Positions 23,714-35,652 of a stretch of 64,000 bases of DNA are shown here, piece after piece. The notes under the pieces are model-generated. The model was not told where the DNA came from. It did not search any database and saw only the letters and a list, made by a program, of their open reading frames with translations. Each line of letters starts with the position of its first letter. Positions within the stretch are counted from its first letter, which is position 1. The stretch is from assembly GCA_905250125.1 (NCBI GenBank), contig CAJNOL010000770.1, positions 1 through 64,000 on the forward strand, in the 5' to 3' direction. This DNA comes from Rotaria sordida (Eukaryota; Rotifera; Eurotatoria; Philodinida; Philodinidae). The translations under genes and the position numbers were made by a program.

Positions 23714-24016
23714 TTAAAAGACTTTCTTTAGATTGAAGAACGTGTCTTTGTCTAGTTTTTCTCGTTCATCAATTACTTCTTCTAATTCTAATTCTATTCG
23801 TACCGAATTTTCTTGATCATCAATTTTTAATAATACTTTTTCTTCAACTACCAGTTCTAGTTCAGCATTACATACAAAATAGTATACATCTGAACGGATC
23901 AAATTTATTTTGAAACAATGACCATTGACATGTACTGTTATTAATAATAAAAATGTAAAAAATATCTTTATGTTAGAAAGTTTTTTAGATTTTCCAATTG
24001 ATAATGCAGAAAACAA
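23714..24016 (-). pseudogene. Orphan 100-codon frame with signal-peptide-like start, no ATG
   Basis: The frame begins at a TTG and reads LSNIKIFFTFLLLITVHVNG, a plausible signal sequence, followed by an acidic/hydrophobic stretch (VVEEKVLLKIDDQENSVRIE) and a stop. Codon choice (GAA, TTA, AAA, GAT) is gene-like. However, an in-frame stop lies about 45 nt upstream with no ATG between, and I found no convincing splice acceptor that would add a start exon. It may be the last exon of a small secreted protein or a decayed copy. No family recognised. Confidence 0.25.
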
Positions 24017-24119
24017 TGGTGAATTTAAAAGAATTAAAGGTTTGTTTATATATCAACTACTGGTACACGAAATATGCTTGCTCATTCATATATTAAAAAT
24101 TTATTCAATGCAATTAGAT

Positions 24120-24285
24120 GATTGGTCCATGGGCAGAGTCTGTCGAGTTCAAAACCTTCGGATCGGAACCCGGTTTATTAGAGGTTCACAGGAAAACTTC
24201 AGAGTCGAATTCGCCAGGCTATACCCAAAGGTTGATAACCTATTGGCCAACTTTTGTCGGCCCAGCCCAACCCATTGAGACCTCT
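24120..24285. mobile_element. Possible hAT-type element relic
   Basis: This GC-richer island ends, on the minus strand, with TAGAGGTCTCAATGGGTTGG followed by GCTGGGCC. The TAGAG terminus followed by GGGC-rich subterminal words is characteristic of hAT-superfamily miniature elements. The opposite end is not recognisable and no 8-bp duplication was found, so it is probably truncated. Confidence 0.4.
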
Positions 24286-24560
24286 ACTTCGAAATATATA
24301 AATAGTCATATGTTGTACTAAAAACTCATAAATTATTTGAGATATTGTCTTGAAAAAAAAGATCGAAACCATGATTTGTTTTTATACGGAATTTATTAAC
24401 CTTTTAATGCAGAACCAAATATTAGCAACACCGCACTGTGCATAATACTATTATAAGAAAGCTCACAAAAAGTTCTTTGTTTTTTAGTTTAACGAATAAC
24501 AGAATAAGAAATAAGAAATAACTTTAATGAATAACAGAATAATAAACAATAAATAAATAT

Positions 24561-25080
24561 ATATATACATGTAGAGAGAGCACGCCAAAAGTTTTTTCGT
24601 TCGGATCTCATAAAAGTCATAATTTCAATCTGATTATTCTATTATAACACATAAACAGCTTCAGGGTTGTGTACAAAATTGCAGCCTTTCAGGTCTTATG
24701 AATCGTTATATTTTCTCATTTCTTTTAGAGTAGTCACATACCATTTTTTGATCTGAATTTGGACTCTCTCAGTACGAATCAGACTCCACAAAGTGTTCCA
24801 TTTTTGACTGACAAATAGAAAGCGTCAGTTCAATCGAAACTCTCGTGAAACAGGCTAGTTTTATTGTATATTGGATTTTCTCATTGCTATAAAAACTTAT
24901 GTTTTCTTGTGAAATCATTGTGCGAAATTGTTCTCGTGAGTCTAAATTCAGATCGAAAAATGATATGTGACTACTCGGAAAGAAATGAGAAAATATAACC
25001 ATTCATAAGGCTTGAAAGACTAAAATTTATGGCTTTTAGAAGACCCGAGCAAAAATACTTTTGAAGTCCTCCGTGTATAT
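24561..25080. mobile_element. Foldback MITE ending next to the TAPT1 stop codon
   Basis: A 520-bp imperfect palindrome. The left block ttatattttctcatttcttt (about 24708) pairs with aaagaaatgagaaaatataa (about 24980), gagtagtcacatacc with gatatgtgactactc, and the ends caaaagttttttcg / caaaaatacttttg also pair. It has no ORF of interest. The right end lies 5 bp from the TAPT1 stop codon, so the element supplies essentially the whole TAPT1 3' flank. Confidence 0.7.
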
Positions 25081-25085
25081 TAGTT

Positions 25086-27784
25086 TCAATGAATAATTGA
25101 ATTTCCACACATTTTATATCTTTCAACATTGTTTAACTCTGTTGTTTTATTTGTTGTTGATGTTTGTGATGTAAAAATACTTCCATCATTTTTATCTGTT
25201 AATATTGTTGAAGTATTATTATTATTATTATTCCCATTATCATTAATATGAATAGTAGGTATTGATGCTTTTGAAAAATTTGATACTGGTGGACAATTTT
25301 GATCATTAATTAAACATTGATAATTATCATCAGCATCACGAAATGATGTTTCATTTAATTCATCTCCACCATCAACTGATGATAACGTTGTTGATTCAGA
25401 TAATACTTGTTTATTATATAATTGATCTAAATGTACGAGACTCATACTACGTGTATGTGTTTTTTCTATTGGCTGTGTTATTGTTGTTGTTGTCATCATT
25501 TCAACTGTTGGTAGATCATTTGTAGTATTTGTCATTTGTTCTTTAATTGGAATTATAGTATTTGAACTATCTTTTCGATTATTCATTACATATTCACTGG
25601 AAATACCCAATAAAATTGTTCCAACAGCAATTTTTGATGCTAATAGACTTTTTAAAAAGAAAATATTATTTAAAAATAAATAATAATAATAATAATATAT
25701 ATTTTACCATAAAAATGTTAATAGAACATTAATTATTGCTAGAGTTGTTTTAACATTAATTGTTTGAAAGAGTACACCAAAAACTAGACAAGCAAATGGT
25801 AATGGAATAAATCCTAATCGACGACTAAGTAAATCTGTATAATCCGATAGAGCCTTGAAGAATGAAAAAAAAACAAAAGATGACATTTCAAAATTATTAT
25901 CAAATAAAATTAATAAAAGAACTAAACATACAATATCTTGTTTTGTTTTAACCATATCATGAGCTAAACTTAATATATATTCTCGATAAACTTCTGATGA
26001 AAGTTCATTAAATTTTAAAATAAATCCATGTTTAACCCAATCAACAAAAAATTCAACAACAAAAACAACAACAATAAAATCAATTAATGGCAAAAATTGA
26101 CTCATATCCCAATTAAATTGATCAAGATTACGTACACAAACAACAAATAATAAAATAACATAATGAAAACGTTCACGACAATCACTACATGATAATTGAA
26201 ATAAATTATTTCGATCAAATTTTTTAAATACACTATGTTTTAATTCAATAAACTATTAAATATTAAGTAAAAAAAAAAAACAAATATTATTTGTATTGAT
26301 CAATATTTAAAATTGTAACTTACATTATTTGTTAACATTATAATTAACAACATTCTATTTTGTGAATTAAATGCAACATTCAATGTAATAGCTTGAAGAA
26401 GAACAAGTATTGCATGAATTACTAGAAATAAATCATAAACAGATATGTTCTATAGTCTTATATTACTTTTTTTATAATAAATCAAAGAAAAATATAAATG
26501 TTGAAAATTTAATTTCAAATTTTATATTAAAACTATTTTATATCAAATGACCTTATTTATCATTCATCAAGTATCTCCTACTAGTGTCAATGTTCTACGC
26601 TACATTTATTAATATATTACTTACTACAATAAACAATAGCTACAATAAGCCATAGAAATAATTTTTTGGCACTATGTTTACGACGTGGTTCAGTTGCTGT
26701 CCAATAAACAGCATCGAGTGTATCTTGACCGAATGAAGATAATAAACGATCACATACCTTGATATTTCATAATTCAATTAAGATTATTTATTTTTTTTAA
26801 GTTAAATTTTAGTACATACTTCGAGCATATTGAAAAACATATAAAGTTTAATAGCTGCTTGAGCACGAACTACATGATATACAACTGATATATCCATAAA
26901 ACACATAGGTACAGCACAACCAAAAAGAACAAGTCCTTTAACAATATCGATAATTTGTGCTGGTTCAAATAAACGATTACTAAATAAATAAAACAATTAA
27001 AATAAAAAAAATCAAATAAATAATCACGTCTTTTCTATTTACGGTTTTGAAGTTCGTAATCGACATAATGTACCAATTGCTTGTATAAGAGCAAGTGTAA
27101 TACGTATTGGTAAAAAAGTCCATACATATAAAAATGTATCCAAACATTGACAAAATCCATATAGCATAAACTGAAATCAATAAAAAATAACTACAATGTA
27201 ATTTCTTTTTTTTCATACGACAAAAAAAGATAGTAAATGATTCGTCAGTGTTCTACAGATATAAATTACCCACCTGTATAATAACAAAAAAAAATAATAC
27301 TATTGATTATTTCTAAAAGAAAAGTATAATATAAAAAAAAAACAAAAATGAAAAATTATATTCTCATCGAAATTTTGTATCCTTATTCGAGTGTAGCTGT
27401 AAATAGTTGTTCACTTCATCTATTTCAGTTGTTCCTCGAGGATTGAAATATATTTTTGCGAAAAATATGTAAACTTAATTTTTCAATATTGAAAAAAAAT
27501 TAAGTTAAATAAATTTATTTTTCGCTTGAAATTCAATATTTTAATTTACCTTTTCAAGACTTGATGACATTAAAAGAAAATTATAGATTCTTTCTCGTTT
27601 TTCTAAATATTTTTGTTCTTCACATTCAAGCATATAATCACGTGTAAATTCTGCTTGAATAAAACGCCAAAAAGAAAATGGAGCTACAAGACAAAAGAAA
27701 AACAGAGAAAATTTCTTTTTTATTTAACAAAAAACAAAACCAATTCCACATACATCGTTGATTATTCGACATTGTTTCAGACAT
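25086..27784 (-). CDS. TAPT1: TAPT1 (transmembrane anterior posterior transformation 1 homolog)
   Basis: Polytopic ER/ciliary-base membrane protein of the Tapt1/Emp65 family, required in vertebrates for axial skeletal patterning and ciliogenesis. Nine exons fit in phase: 27784-27754, 27683-27550, 27170-27043, 26979-26820, 26757-26625, 26421-26324, 26252-25932, 25853-25708, 25647-25086, giving 570 residues (human 567). Conserved blocks are FMLYGFCQCLDTFLYV, SSFGQDTLDAVYWTATEP, TLNVAFNSQNRMLL, FKKFDRNNLFQLSCSD, VDWVKHGFILKFN and RRLGFIPLP. Several membrane spans are visible. The last exon adds about 160 residues of Ser/Thr/Asn-rich tail (including a poly-Asn run) absent from the conserved core. 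The intron at 25854-25931 is in frame and could be mistaken for coding; the GTATGT donor and the homology gap support removing it. A mobile element abuts its stop codon. Confidence 0.92.
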
Positions 27785-27972
27785 GATATTAATCGCTAAG
27801 ATTATATACAAATAACAACTGTTGTGTAAAGTGCGCCCTCATTTAGCATATCGTTGTGCAACGTAATTGGTGGAATAATTTCTCGAATCACAAGGTTGAT
27901 CTATTCTTTGTGTGTCAAACGAAAGGAAAAGAAAAGCAAACAATCAGATTAGTGTTTAAGAAAATTATTTCT
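27785..27972. promoter_or_regulatory. Bidirectional promoter, TAPT1 / DUF4211 gene
   Basis: Only 188 bp separate the two divergent ATGs (27784 minus, 27973 plus). It must hold both promoters or a shared one. No TATA element is obvious in either direction. No strong splice acceptor lies directly upstream of either ATG. Confidence 0.55.
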
Positions 27973-30900
27973 ATGATGTTTGGAAATGTTGTTCCATTGA
28001 CAACAGTCAATGCTGCACAAGTATTACCTGGTACTGTTCTACAAACTGGAAATATTTTACCAACAACTACAGTTGGAAATAATGATGTAGTTATTATACA
28101 AGATACAACAAATCAAGCTGAATTAATAAATCAATTACAAAATCATATTAATGAAAATCAACAAATTCTGATAATTACAGATGATCAAGGACAAGATCAA
28201 TGTAAATTTCATTTTATTTAGATTTTCTTAGTTAAAAAAAAAATTTGTTTTTTTGTTCTTAATCATTTCAGATATTATCATTGATAAAGATCAAGATATT
28301 AATGCACTTTTACAAGATGGTAAGTTATTTTTTAAAATATGTCAGTTCAAAAATGATGATGATTTTAAATAAGAACGGATAGATGAAATTTTTTATGAAT
28401 AAAACTCAACACACAACTACTCAACTGATTTGAACTGACTAAATTGTTTAGATATAAATATAAACTTAATCAATTATATTCGTTTGTTAAATTATTAGTC
28501 TAAAATGTACTTTTTACAATTCAAATGAGGAGATCTCTAAGCATATTTTGATAGAATCAGTACAGAGATTTCATGATTGTTTTCTCGATACTTCGATTTT
28601 TCTTTTTTTGTAAATAATTATTTTGACATTTTATATTTTTAAGTCTACTGATGAGAAAGTGTTATTATATTCAGTTATAATATGTAAGAGATCAACGTCT
28701 TTTACTTCATCTTTAAATATCTATTTAAGTTCGTATTAAAAAATCATTCAAGAAAATCTTCATAGATCTTCTCATTTGAACGGAATTCAACTTTGCAAAA
28801 TAATCATCATATAAATTGAAGATTCATGTTCTTACTATTTATTGAATTTCTTCTATTGTGTACAAAATTTTATTTCAATGAGAATATAAATCGTCAGTCG
28901 ACAATTTTGTTTTAGGTTCTCTATTTAATCATTATACAGAACAACAACAATTCGCTCAAATATCTACTGGTTTACAACAACAAATTTTACAAATAGCATC
29001 AATGCCAACAATTCAAACAGCACATACTTCATCTGTTGTATCAACACCTGTACCAATACAACCAAAACCAACACCAAAACCAATAGCACCTGCTACAATG
29101 AATCCATCACTTATACCACATAAACAATCATTTCAAAGCAAAGTAAAATAAATTTAAATTCTATTTATTAATTTTAATAAATATATATTTTAGGTTAATG
29201 CAAATGCATTTCATATTCAAAATGTTGAAGAATCAATTCAACGTGTTACAGCTCCACCACCAAAACGAAAACCAAGTAAAATCTTTTTTCTTTATAAGAT
29301 AAAAAAAAAAGACAAAACAATTCTTTATCATCTTTGTATTTTAGTTGAAATTCGTTATGATCCAAAAGATAATTCTTTTCATAATGCATTTTTAAAATTT
29401 CTTGCCGGAGAAAAACCACCATCATTAGAAGCTATAGCTAATGAACCAATTATACGTAAACCAAAAGATAATATTTATATTGGTGCTGTTAATGCTGGTA
29501 TTATTCTTAATTCACTTGCACAACAAACTGGTACAATGGGTTATCAAACATATATAGTTAATGATGAATCGCGTATGGAAGAAATAATGGTTATTGGACG
29601 ACCATTATATGATGATACAAAAGGTGTTAAAATAAATCCATTATTAAAAAATCTTCCAACAAATAATCAAACAACAAATTTTGTACCACAATCAATAACA
29701 TTAACACCAAATTCACAACAACAAAATGATAATCAACAACAACAACAACAACAACAATATATTAATACATTAACTGATTTATTTCGTAATGCACAAACTG
29801 TACCAAATATTCTTAATAATTCTGTAAGAATCATTTGTTTTGTAGAACTTCCATATATTTTTGAAGAGAATAGTGAATGTAAGTTTTCTGGCTTCTTCTT
29901 CTCATCACAGAATTTTAGTAATCGAGGACAACATACTGTAGACAGCATTAACAAGAAGACTTTGACTGCACTGGGACATTGAAAAGTCTTCCTCGAAATT
30001 TGAATGGTTGGAATATATTTGCGAATGTTCTGAATAGTGCACTTTTTTATTTTTTCACAAATTTATATATAAGATTTTAAGGATGATGGATAGTGATTAG
30101 ATATGTGCGAGACCAGTCTCAGTTACTGGGACAGGAAACCAAAAACTCAAACTTTATCGGAACTGAAATCCGAGACTATATCATATCCTTAACTCTATGA
30201 CTTTTTAAGTGAAACTTTTTTTGCACATCATGATAAATAAGACAACATAAATAAAAATCTGTATATACACAATCTTAATGAATAAACAAGTTCCAGTCAT
30301 ATACATACCCATATAAAAAAAAATAAACAGTTTCATCATTATGAACAATATAATGTGTCTTCGTCATCATCTTTAGACAATCGTCTTAGTTTCGTTTTTG
30401 AATATGATTGTCATAAATCCTTCTACCGTACATGTTTACCTGGAATAAATGATGAAGAAATAGTCTCTTCTGCTAATCTTTTCTGATTTGATTAACAAAA
30501 TCCAGTTAAATAAGTCAAATTTTTATTTAAAAAACATAATTTTATCTATTTGTTTCAGTTGTTAATCATGTTCTTTCCTCAGTAACTGTTGCATCTGAGT
30601 ACACATGTATGGAATCGGGAGTACTGTGAAAAAGCTGCCGAGACCAAAAAAAGTTAGTCCTGCACATGTCTAATAGTAATGCATTGATTTGCCACAGTTC
30701 TCATATATTTAACATAAAAAAGTTTAAACTTATCGAGATATATAATAGTGCGTTGAGATCTGCTGTCGATAGAATAGATATGTACAACAGACTTATGTGT
30801 CAGTTGAATCAATAATTAGAATAATAATAATGTTAAATTAAGAAAAAAATAGAATATGAAAAAGAAGAGCAACAAGACATAGGAAAATTTTCTGTTCAAA

Positions 30901-33900
30901 ATACAGAAATAAATAAGACGGATCGCTTCTCTGGTGATCGATTATCGTTGGAAAGCAACTATAATGTCCAAGAGATTTTTCATTTTCCGTATTTTATATC
31001 AGTATAATGAGGTTAAAGAATACATTTGAGTTCCAAATTTTAGCTCCAAAGGTACTACACTAACAAGCTTATTTTTTCATATTCTATTGAAAGTTTTCTT
31101 TGTTTTAGACAACAATTACATTACCTCAAGATATACTTAATCAATTAAGTGCTGGTACACTTACATTAACACAAACATCTAATGGAACTGATGCTATTGA
31201 GTCGGCAACAGCATCAGCAGCTGCAATACTTAGTCAATTAAATGAAATGGTACAAGAACAACAACAACAACAACAACAACAACAAACTAATCAAAATACA
31301 ATGAATTATATTTCTAATGAATTACTTTCTACAACTAATTCAAATAGAATACAAAGTGAAAAGGTAAATTTTTTTTTTCATATGTGTATCATTATGTTTA
31401 TTATTTTTTTATATAGGCAACAACAGATGCACTGTTACTTGCAGCATTGTCTAAAACAAATAATACAAGTATAGACAAAAATTTGCTTCTTTTTAAAAAA
31501 GAAATTCTTTAATTTAGATAAATCTCATGAAATTCATCAACCATCATTGACAACAATTCAATCGGATAATACAAAGTAAAACGATTTTGTTGTTTCTTTT
31601 TTATTATGTTAGACATCATTGTTGATTCTTTAGTTCATCATCAACGGCTACTACTACTGCTTTATACGATAGTAAGCATGAACAATTACAATTAGCAAAT
31701 GCTGCTCTTCAGCAACAAGTAATTGGTGAACATTCTCAATCAACAACATCTACTGATAAGCATCAACAAGAAACATCAGTATCTACAGCAATGAATCAAT
31801 CGATTGCAACAACTACCGAAGGAAATCAGTTTGCAGATGGAGGTAAAAAAAAAATTTGTTTCTATTTATAAAAAAAATAATTTTAATCATAGAAATGGGA
31901 CCTGAAATTCCATTTGAAATGGGTCAATTTTTATTATATAAAGGACATTTTCTGAATTTACTTCATTTTCCAATTTGGAAAGTACATACAAAAACACTTT
32001 TACTTAAATATGATACTGTACTTGCTGATTCTGAAATAGCATGGGAAGCAACAGATGAAGTAAGAAAAAATAGATTTCTTTTTCTATCGAAACTACATTC
32101 TTCTTATCTAATTATTATAGGGAATGTTTTATACGAATGTTTATGAAGATTATGTTCCACTTAAATGTGAACTTAAAGGTTTACATAATAATCAAGAAGT
32201 TGTTCGTATTATCAATGAATCACATCCAATTAAACTTAAGTAGGATAAATATTTTAAATCACGAGAAAAAAAAAACTTAGAAACGCAGAATTTTTTGACT
32301 TTTTTCCTTAATAGTAAACTCTAGAACAAATCAGATAAAAGATCTTATTAACTGAAATAATTTCCTGTTAGGAAAAGCACTTGACAATATTAATAGTAAA
32401 ATTTTTCCTTTTTTCGTAAACAACAAAGTTGTCGAACACATAAATGCGCAGAATAGACCAAGTATTAGTGAATTTAAAAAAGTAATTAGTCTTCACGGCA
32501 GACGACATTAGAACTCATGCAGGTCATGCAAAACATCTCGAGGGCATTGACACTGTCAGGAAATGATATCCAATTTTTCGCTAGTTAATGTATTACTAAA
32601 CACAAAACCAGAATCAAAAATTTTTTTCTGACCGGAATCCAAAAAATGATTAACCCTGCTCATCTCTACTTTTAGACCTATCGCACAATGGTTGTCGTTT
32701 GCTGAAGATAGGTCATGAATATCTTATTTTGTTCAGAAATGTTTTCTCTATGAAATAAACTTGTTTGCAAAATATTTTTGATAGAATCCAAAAAATTGGT
32801 GTTGTTTCTCCAGAGGTCTTTCACATAAACCTGTTAATGTGAATTTCGCAAGTACTTCTCTTGATAAGAAATTGTTTCAACTAATTAAATTTTTTCTCCG
32901 ATTGGTTCTAACTGTTACTGTTAAGAAAATATGTCAAAAATATTGCGTTAGTAAATTTTTTCCATCTACCGAATTTAATATTAATTTAATAATTATACAG
33001 AATTCATGGTCATATGAGTTCAGTACGTATTCAACATGATGTTTATGCTCAAGTACTTGTTAATCATGTTTATGATGCTGATGTATTACCAAGAATTAAA
33101 GCCAATACTGGTTAGAGGTTTTTTTCTTTTTATCAAATCAAAAAAAAAATTACCTTTCAGATGAATATGCAACATATATTCGATTGATCGATGAAATTCT
33201 TGAACAACGTTATAATTATGTTATTCAATCAAGACGTACAATAGAAACATTTCCTGTAAGTTTATTTGAAAATTAATTTTTGTAAAAAAAAAATTCTATT
33301 TTTTTTTTTGAATAGTGTGCAGTTGCTAAATATCCATTACTTGATATTATAGCTCAACCTCAACGACAATTACATTGTCAAGTAAATTTTATTTTATTTG
33401 AATATATTTTTTTTTTTCTAAATAATTTTCTTTATTTTAGGTTACAGAAGATAAATCACAATCAGTTTCACATACATTACGTTTTCATGGTAATCAATAT
33501 GATGTTGATACATTAAAAGCAAGTGAAACACCATTACAAATATTAGTAAGAAAAATAATATATTTTAATAATTCATTTTCTTTAGATAAAAAGAAAAATA
33601 TATTTATTCTTTTTTTTAGGAAATCTTTGTTTGTGAAAATATTGCTATTTTAGCTCAAACAGCTCATCAACTTAAACATCATGTTTATCATATGTTTTGT
33701 CATGCACAACAAAAAGTAAAAGATAAAATTATCTTAATTTAAATAAATTCTTTTATTTAGGTTGCTGAATTACAAGCATTAAATCCAACAGCCGATGCAA
33801 CAGAATTAATTAGTGCTATATGTGGTGATACAACATGGTTACAAGAAGTAATATTTCTCATTTATATTCAAATAATTTTATTTATTTTTATTATTGTTTT

Positions 33901-33982
33901 CATCTAGTTATTCGATCGATTTGATTCGATAATGCAACAAGCTGATACATATATTTTTTCAAATGTTGATATAGCTTGGTAG
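27973..33982 (+). CDS. Gln-rich nuclear protein with DUF4211 domain (QSER1/PRR12-like)
   Basis: Eighteen exons fit in phase: 27973-28201, 28272-28319, 28916-29142, 29194-29275, 29345-29823, 31109-31363, 31417-31468, 31518-31575, 31634-31842, 31893-32059, 32121-32239, 33001-33110, 33161-33255, 33316-33381, 33441-33545, 33620-33715, 33761-33847, 33908-33982, giving 852 residues. The first 620 residues are Gln/Thr/Ser-rich with two poly-Q runs (29740s, 31257-31284) and a basic-then-conserved segment (PPPKRKP, then FHNAFLKFLAGEKPPSLEAI). The C-terminal about 230 residues look like DUF4211: FPIWKVHTKTLLLKY, HGNQYDVDTLKASE, AHQLKHHVYHMF, then DTTWLQELFDRF. In vertebrates such proteins are chromatin-associated (QSER1 protects regulatory DNA from methylation). 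The CxxC pair I expect in that domain is reduced to one Cys (LHCQ). Family assignment is by remembered pattern; CCDC82 is an alternative. Long introns carry mobile elements. Confidence 0.6.
28518..28790. repeat. Inverted-repeat element in DUF4211-gene intron
   Basis: The block aattcaaatgaggagatctc at about 28519 pairs with gatcttctcatttgaacgga at about 28765 in the 596-bp intron 2. Arms are about 60 bp with an AT-rich centre. It is a probable miniature element with unclear boundaries. Confidence 0.45.
30098..30672. mobile_element. hAT-like miniature element with target-site duplication
   Basis: The left terminus TAGATATGTGCGAGAC and the right terminus, read inverted, TAGACATGTGCAGGAC form a 16-bp TIR with three mismatches. 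It is flanked by ATAGTGAT (30090-30097) and ATAGTAAT (30673-30680), an 8-bp duplication with one change, as expected for the hAT superfamily. The 575-bp body has no transposase frame. It sits in the 1.29 kb intron between exons 5 and 6 of the DUF4211 gene. Confidence 0.8.
32240..33000 (+). other. Intron of the DUF4211 gene with possible hAT fragment
   Basis: A 761-bp intron with a GTAGGA donor and TATACAG acceptor. Around 32640-32672 the minus strand reads TAGAGATGAGCAGGGTTAAT, a hAT-like terminus comparable to the element at 30098, but I could not find its partner end. Confidence 0.35.
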
Positions 33983-35652
33983 AAAAATAGATGAATTACT
34001 ATAGTTTAGCACTAGTCATGGTTTCCTCGTAAATATACAAGAACATATTCAGTTTTTTCTTTTTCTTTTTTTTTTTGTATTCAATTTTTGTTTTGTATAC
34101 GTCATGTATTGTAACTATTTCAAAATTGTTCTAAACAGATATTTGCTCATTTATTTGGAGCATTTTTGTTATTGTATAAACTTGAAAAAATGTTTTCATA
34201 ATACATATGTGCCGCTATGAAACTTTTTTTAAAGAAGCTTGTTAAGAGAAAAGATAAATTGAACTATAATTTATTGTCTTCATTTTTCAAGCAAATTGAT
34301 TGATGTTATGATTTTGGCTTACAGAACAAAAGACTCTAATTAGATCATGCAATGTAATAAATTAACAGATTATACATATAGTCTGATACGATGACAATTG
34401 TCAATAACACAGTACTATTTACAATTTGATTATTGAAAAAAAAAACTCCTGGTTTCTTCTGATTGTAAAACGCGACATATATTCAATAAGATCTGTTACA
34501 ATGTAAAATTTCAAAAATGAATATTCGACAAAGACTATTGATGATAGATTAACATCTTGTCACTCATTATGCGGATGATAATAATCAAAAAAATATAGAA
34601 TTAATTAGAAAGGACAAAGAAGAGCATTTAAGTCTTCAATTTTGATCATTTATTCTTAAAACTATGTTATAAGATCTATATAGTTTTAAAGCGTTTAAGT
34701 TGACGAGTCGAATGATTTATAAATGTTGCTGAAAAGTCTTAAATTAGAAATACTTATGCAACTTGCAAATCTAGCCAAAATCATAGTCATGTCTTCTCAG
34801 TGTATACTAAGAGTGAAGACTCTACTTCTGACATGCAGATAGATGCCAATAAACTCATTCATATTGAAATGAATAGAATATGATATGGGTTGTATTTTGA
34901 GAAGCAGATATAACGTAAATGATCTTGTATTGAGTCAACAATGAATGGACCGAACAAGCTCGACAAATCAAAACCCTATCTACAAGATGTTCCAAAACGA
35001 TGTATACATTTTGGAAAACTACAAGTTTTATAGTCGAGCATCGAAATCTGTTGACACATGTTTGCTCAAACTTTTGATTATGTGGCATAATAGAGCTAAG
35101 AAAGCTTCATTATTTGATATATTCAACAGTTCAGATGAAAATCTATTGATGTATTTCGGGACTCGACTGCACGAGTTTTGATTTTTCAAAATATCTACAT
35201 CTTTGCGAGATATCCTGTATTTCAGATCACTAATTCATCTTGAAATCCTGATATCTTAAAAAGTAAAGAAGCTTGGGAGGTCAAACATTTTGTGCTAGTA
35301 GAGTCGATGATACGCTACAAGAATATATTCAATTTGTTTGAGAAAAAGATTGGCAGCAGTCTTACGTATAAAGTCATTTTGCTGGGATAGAAAAAACAGT
35401 CTTCTTTCATCAATACTCTTGCCAATATCCACCGCATTCACTAGGTTTTTTTTTCGATTATGTGTGTTGTTTTTTTATTTGTGACGCTGTTGAACGCTTA
35501 CAAAAAAGTCAAAGAAGAATACAGAGACCATAATGTTAATCACGTTATCATCAACACATGACTGTAAAAAATAGACAAGTAATGACTAAGAATGAACTAC
35601 ATTCATCTGAAAGCTATAGAAGGAGAAAGAAAAAAATAGAGGTAAATGAGTT

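Larger units (their letters stand above)
23231..25085. other. Convergent intergenic region (LEA-like gene / TAPT1)
   Basis: It contains a non-ATG open frame at 23714-24016, a GC-richer hAT-like relic at about 24120-24285 and a 520-bp foldback element at 24561-25080, each listed separately. The remainder is AT-rich with no signal. Confidence 0.55.

Noticed and set aside
29733..29954. Minus-strand frame ending in poly-Cys
   Set aside because: Complement of the poly-Gln (CAA) tract in the DUF4211 gene.
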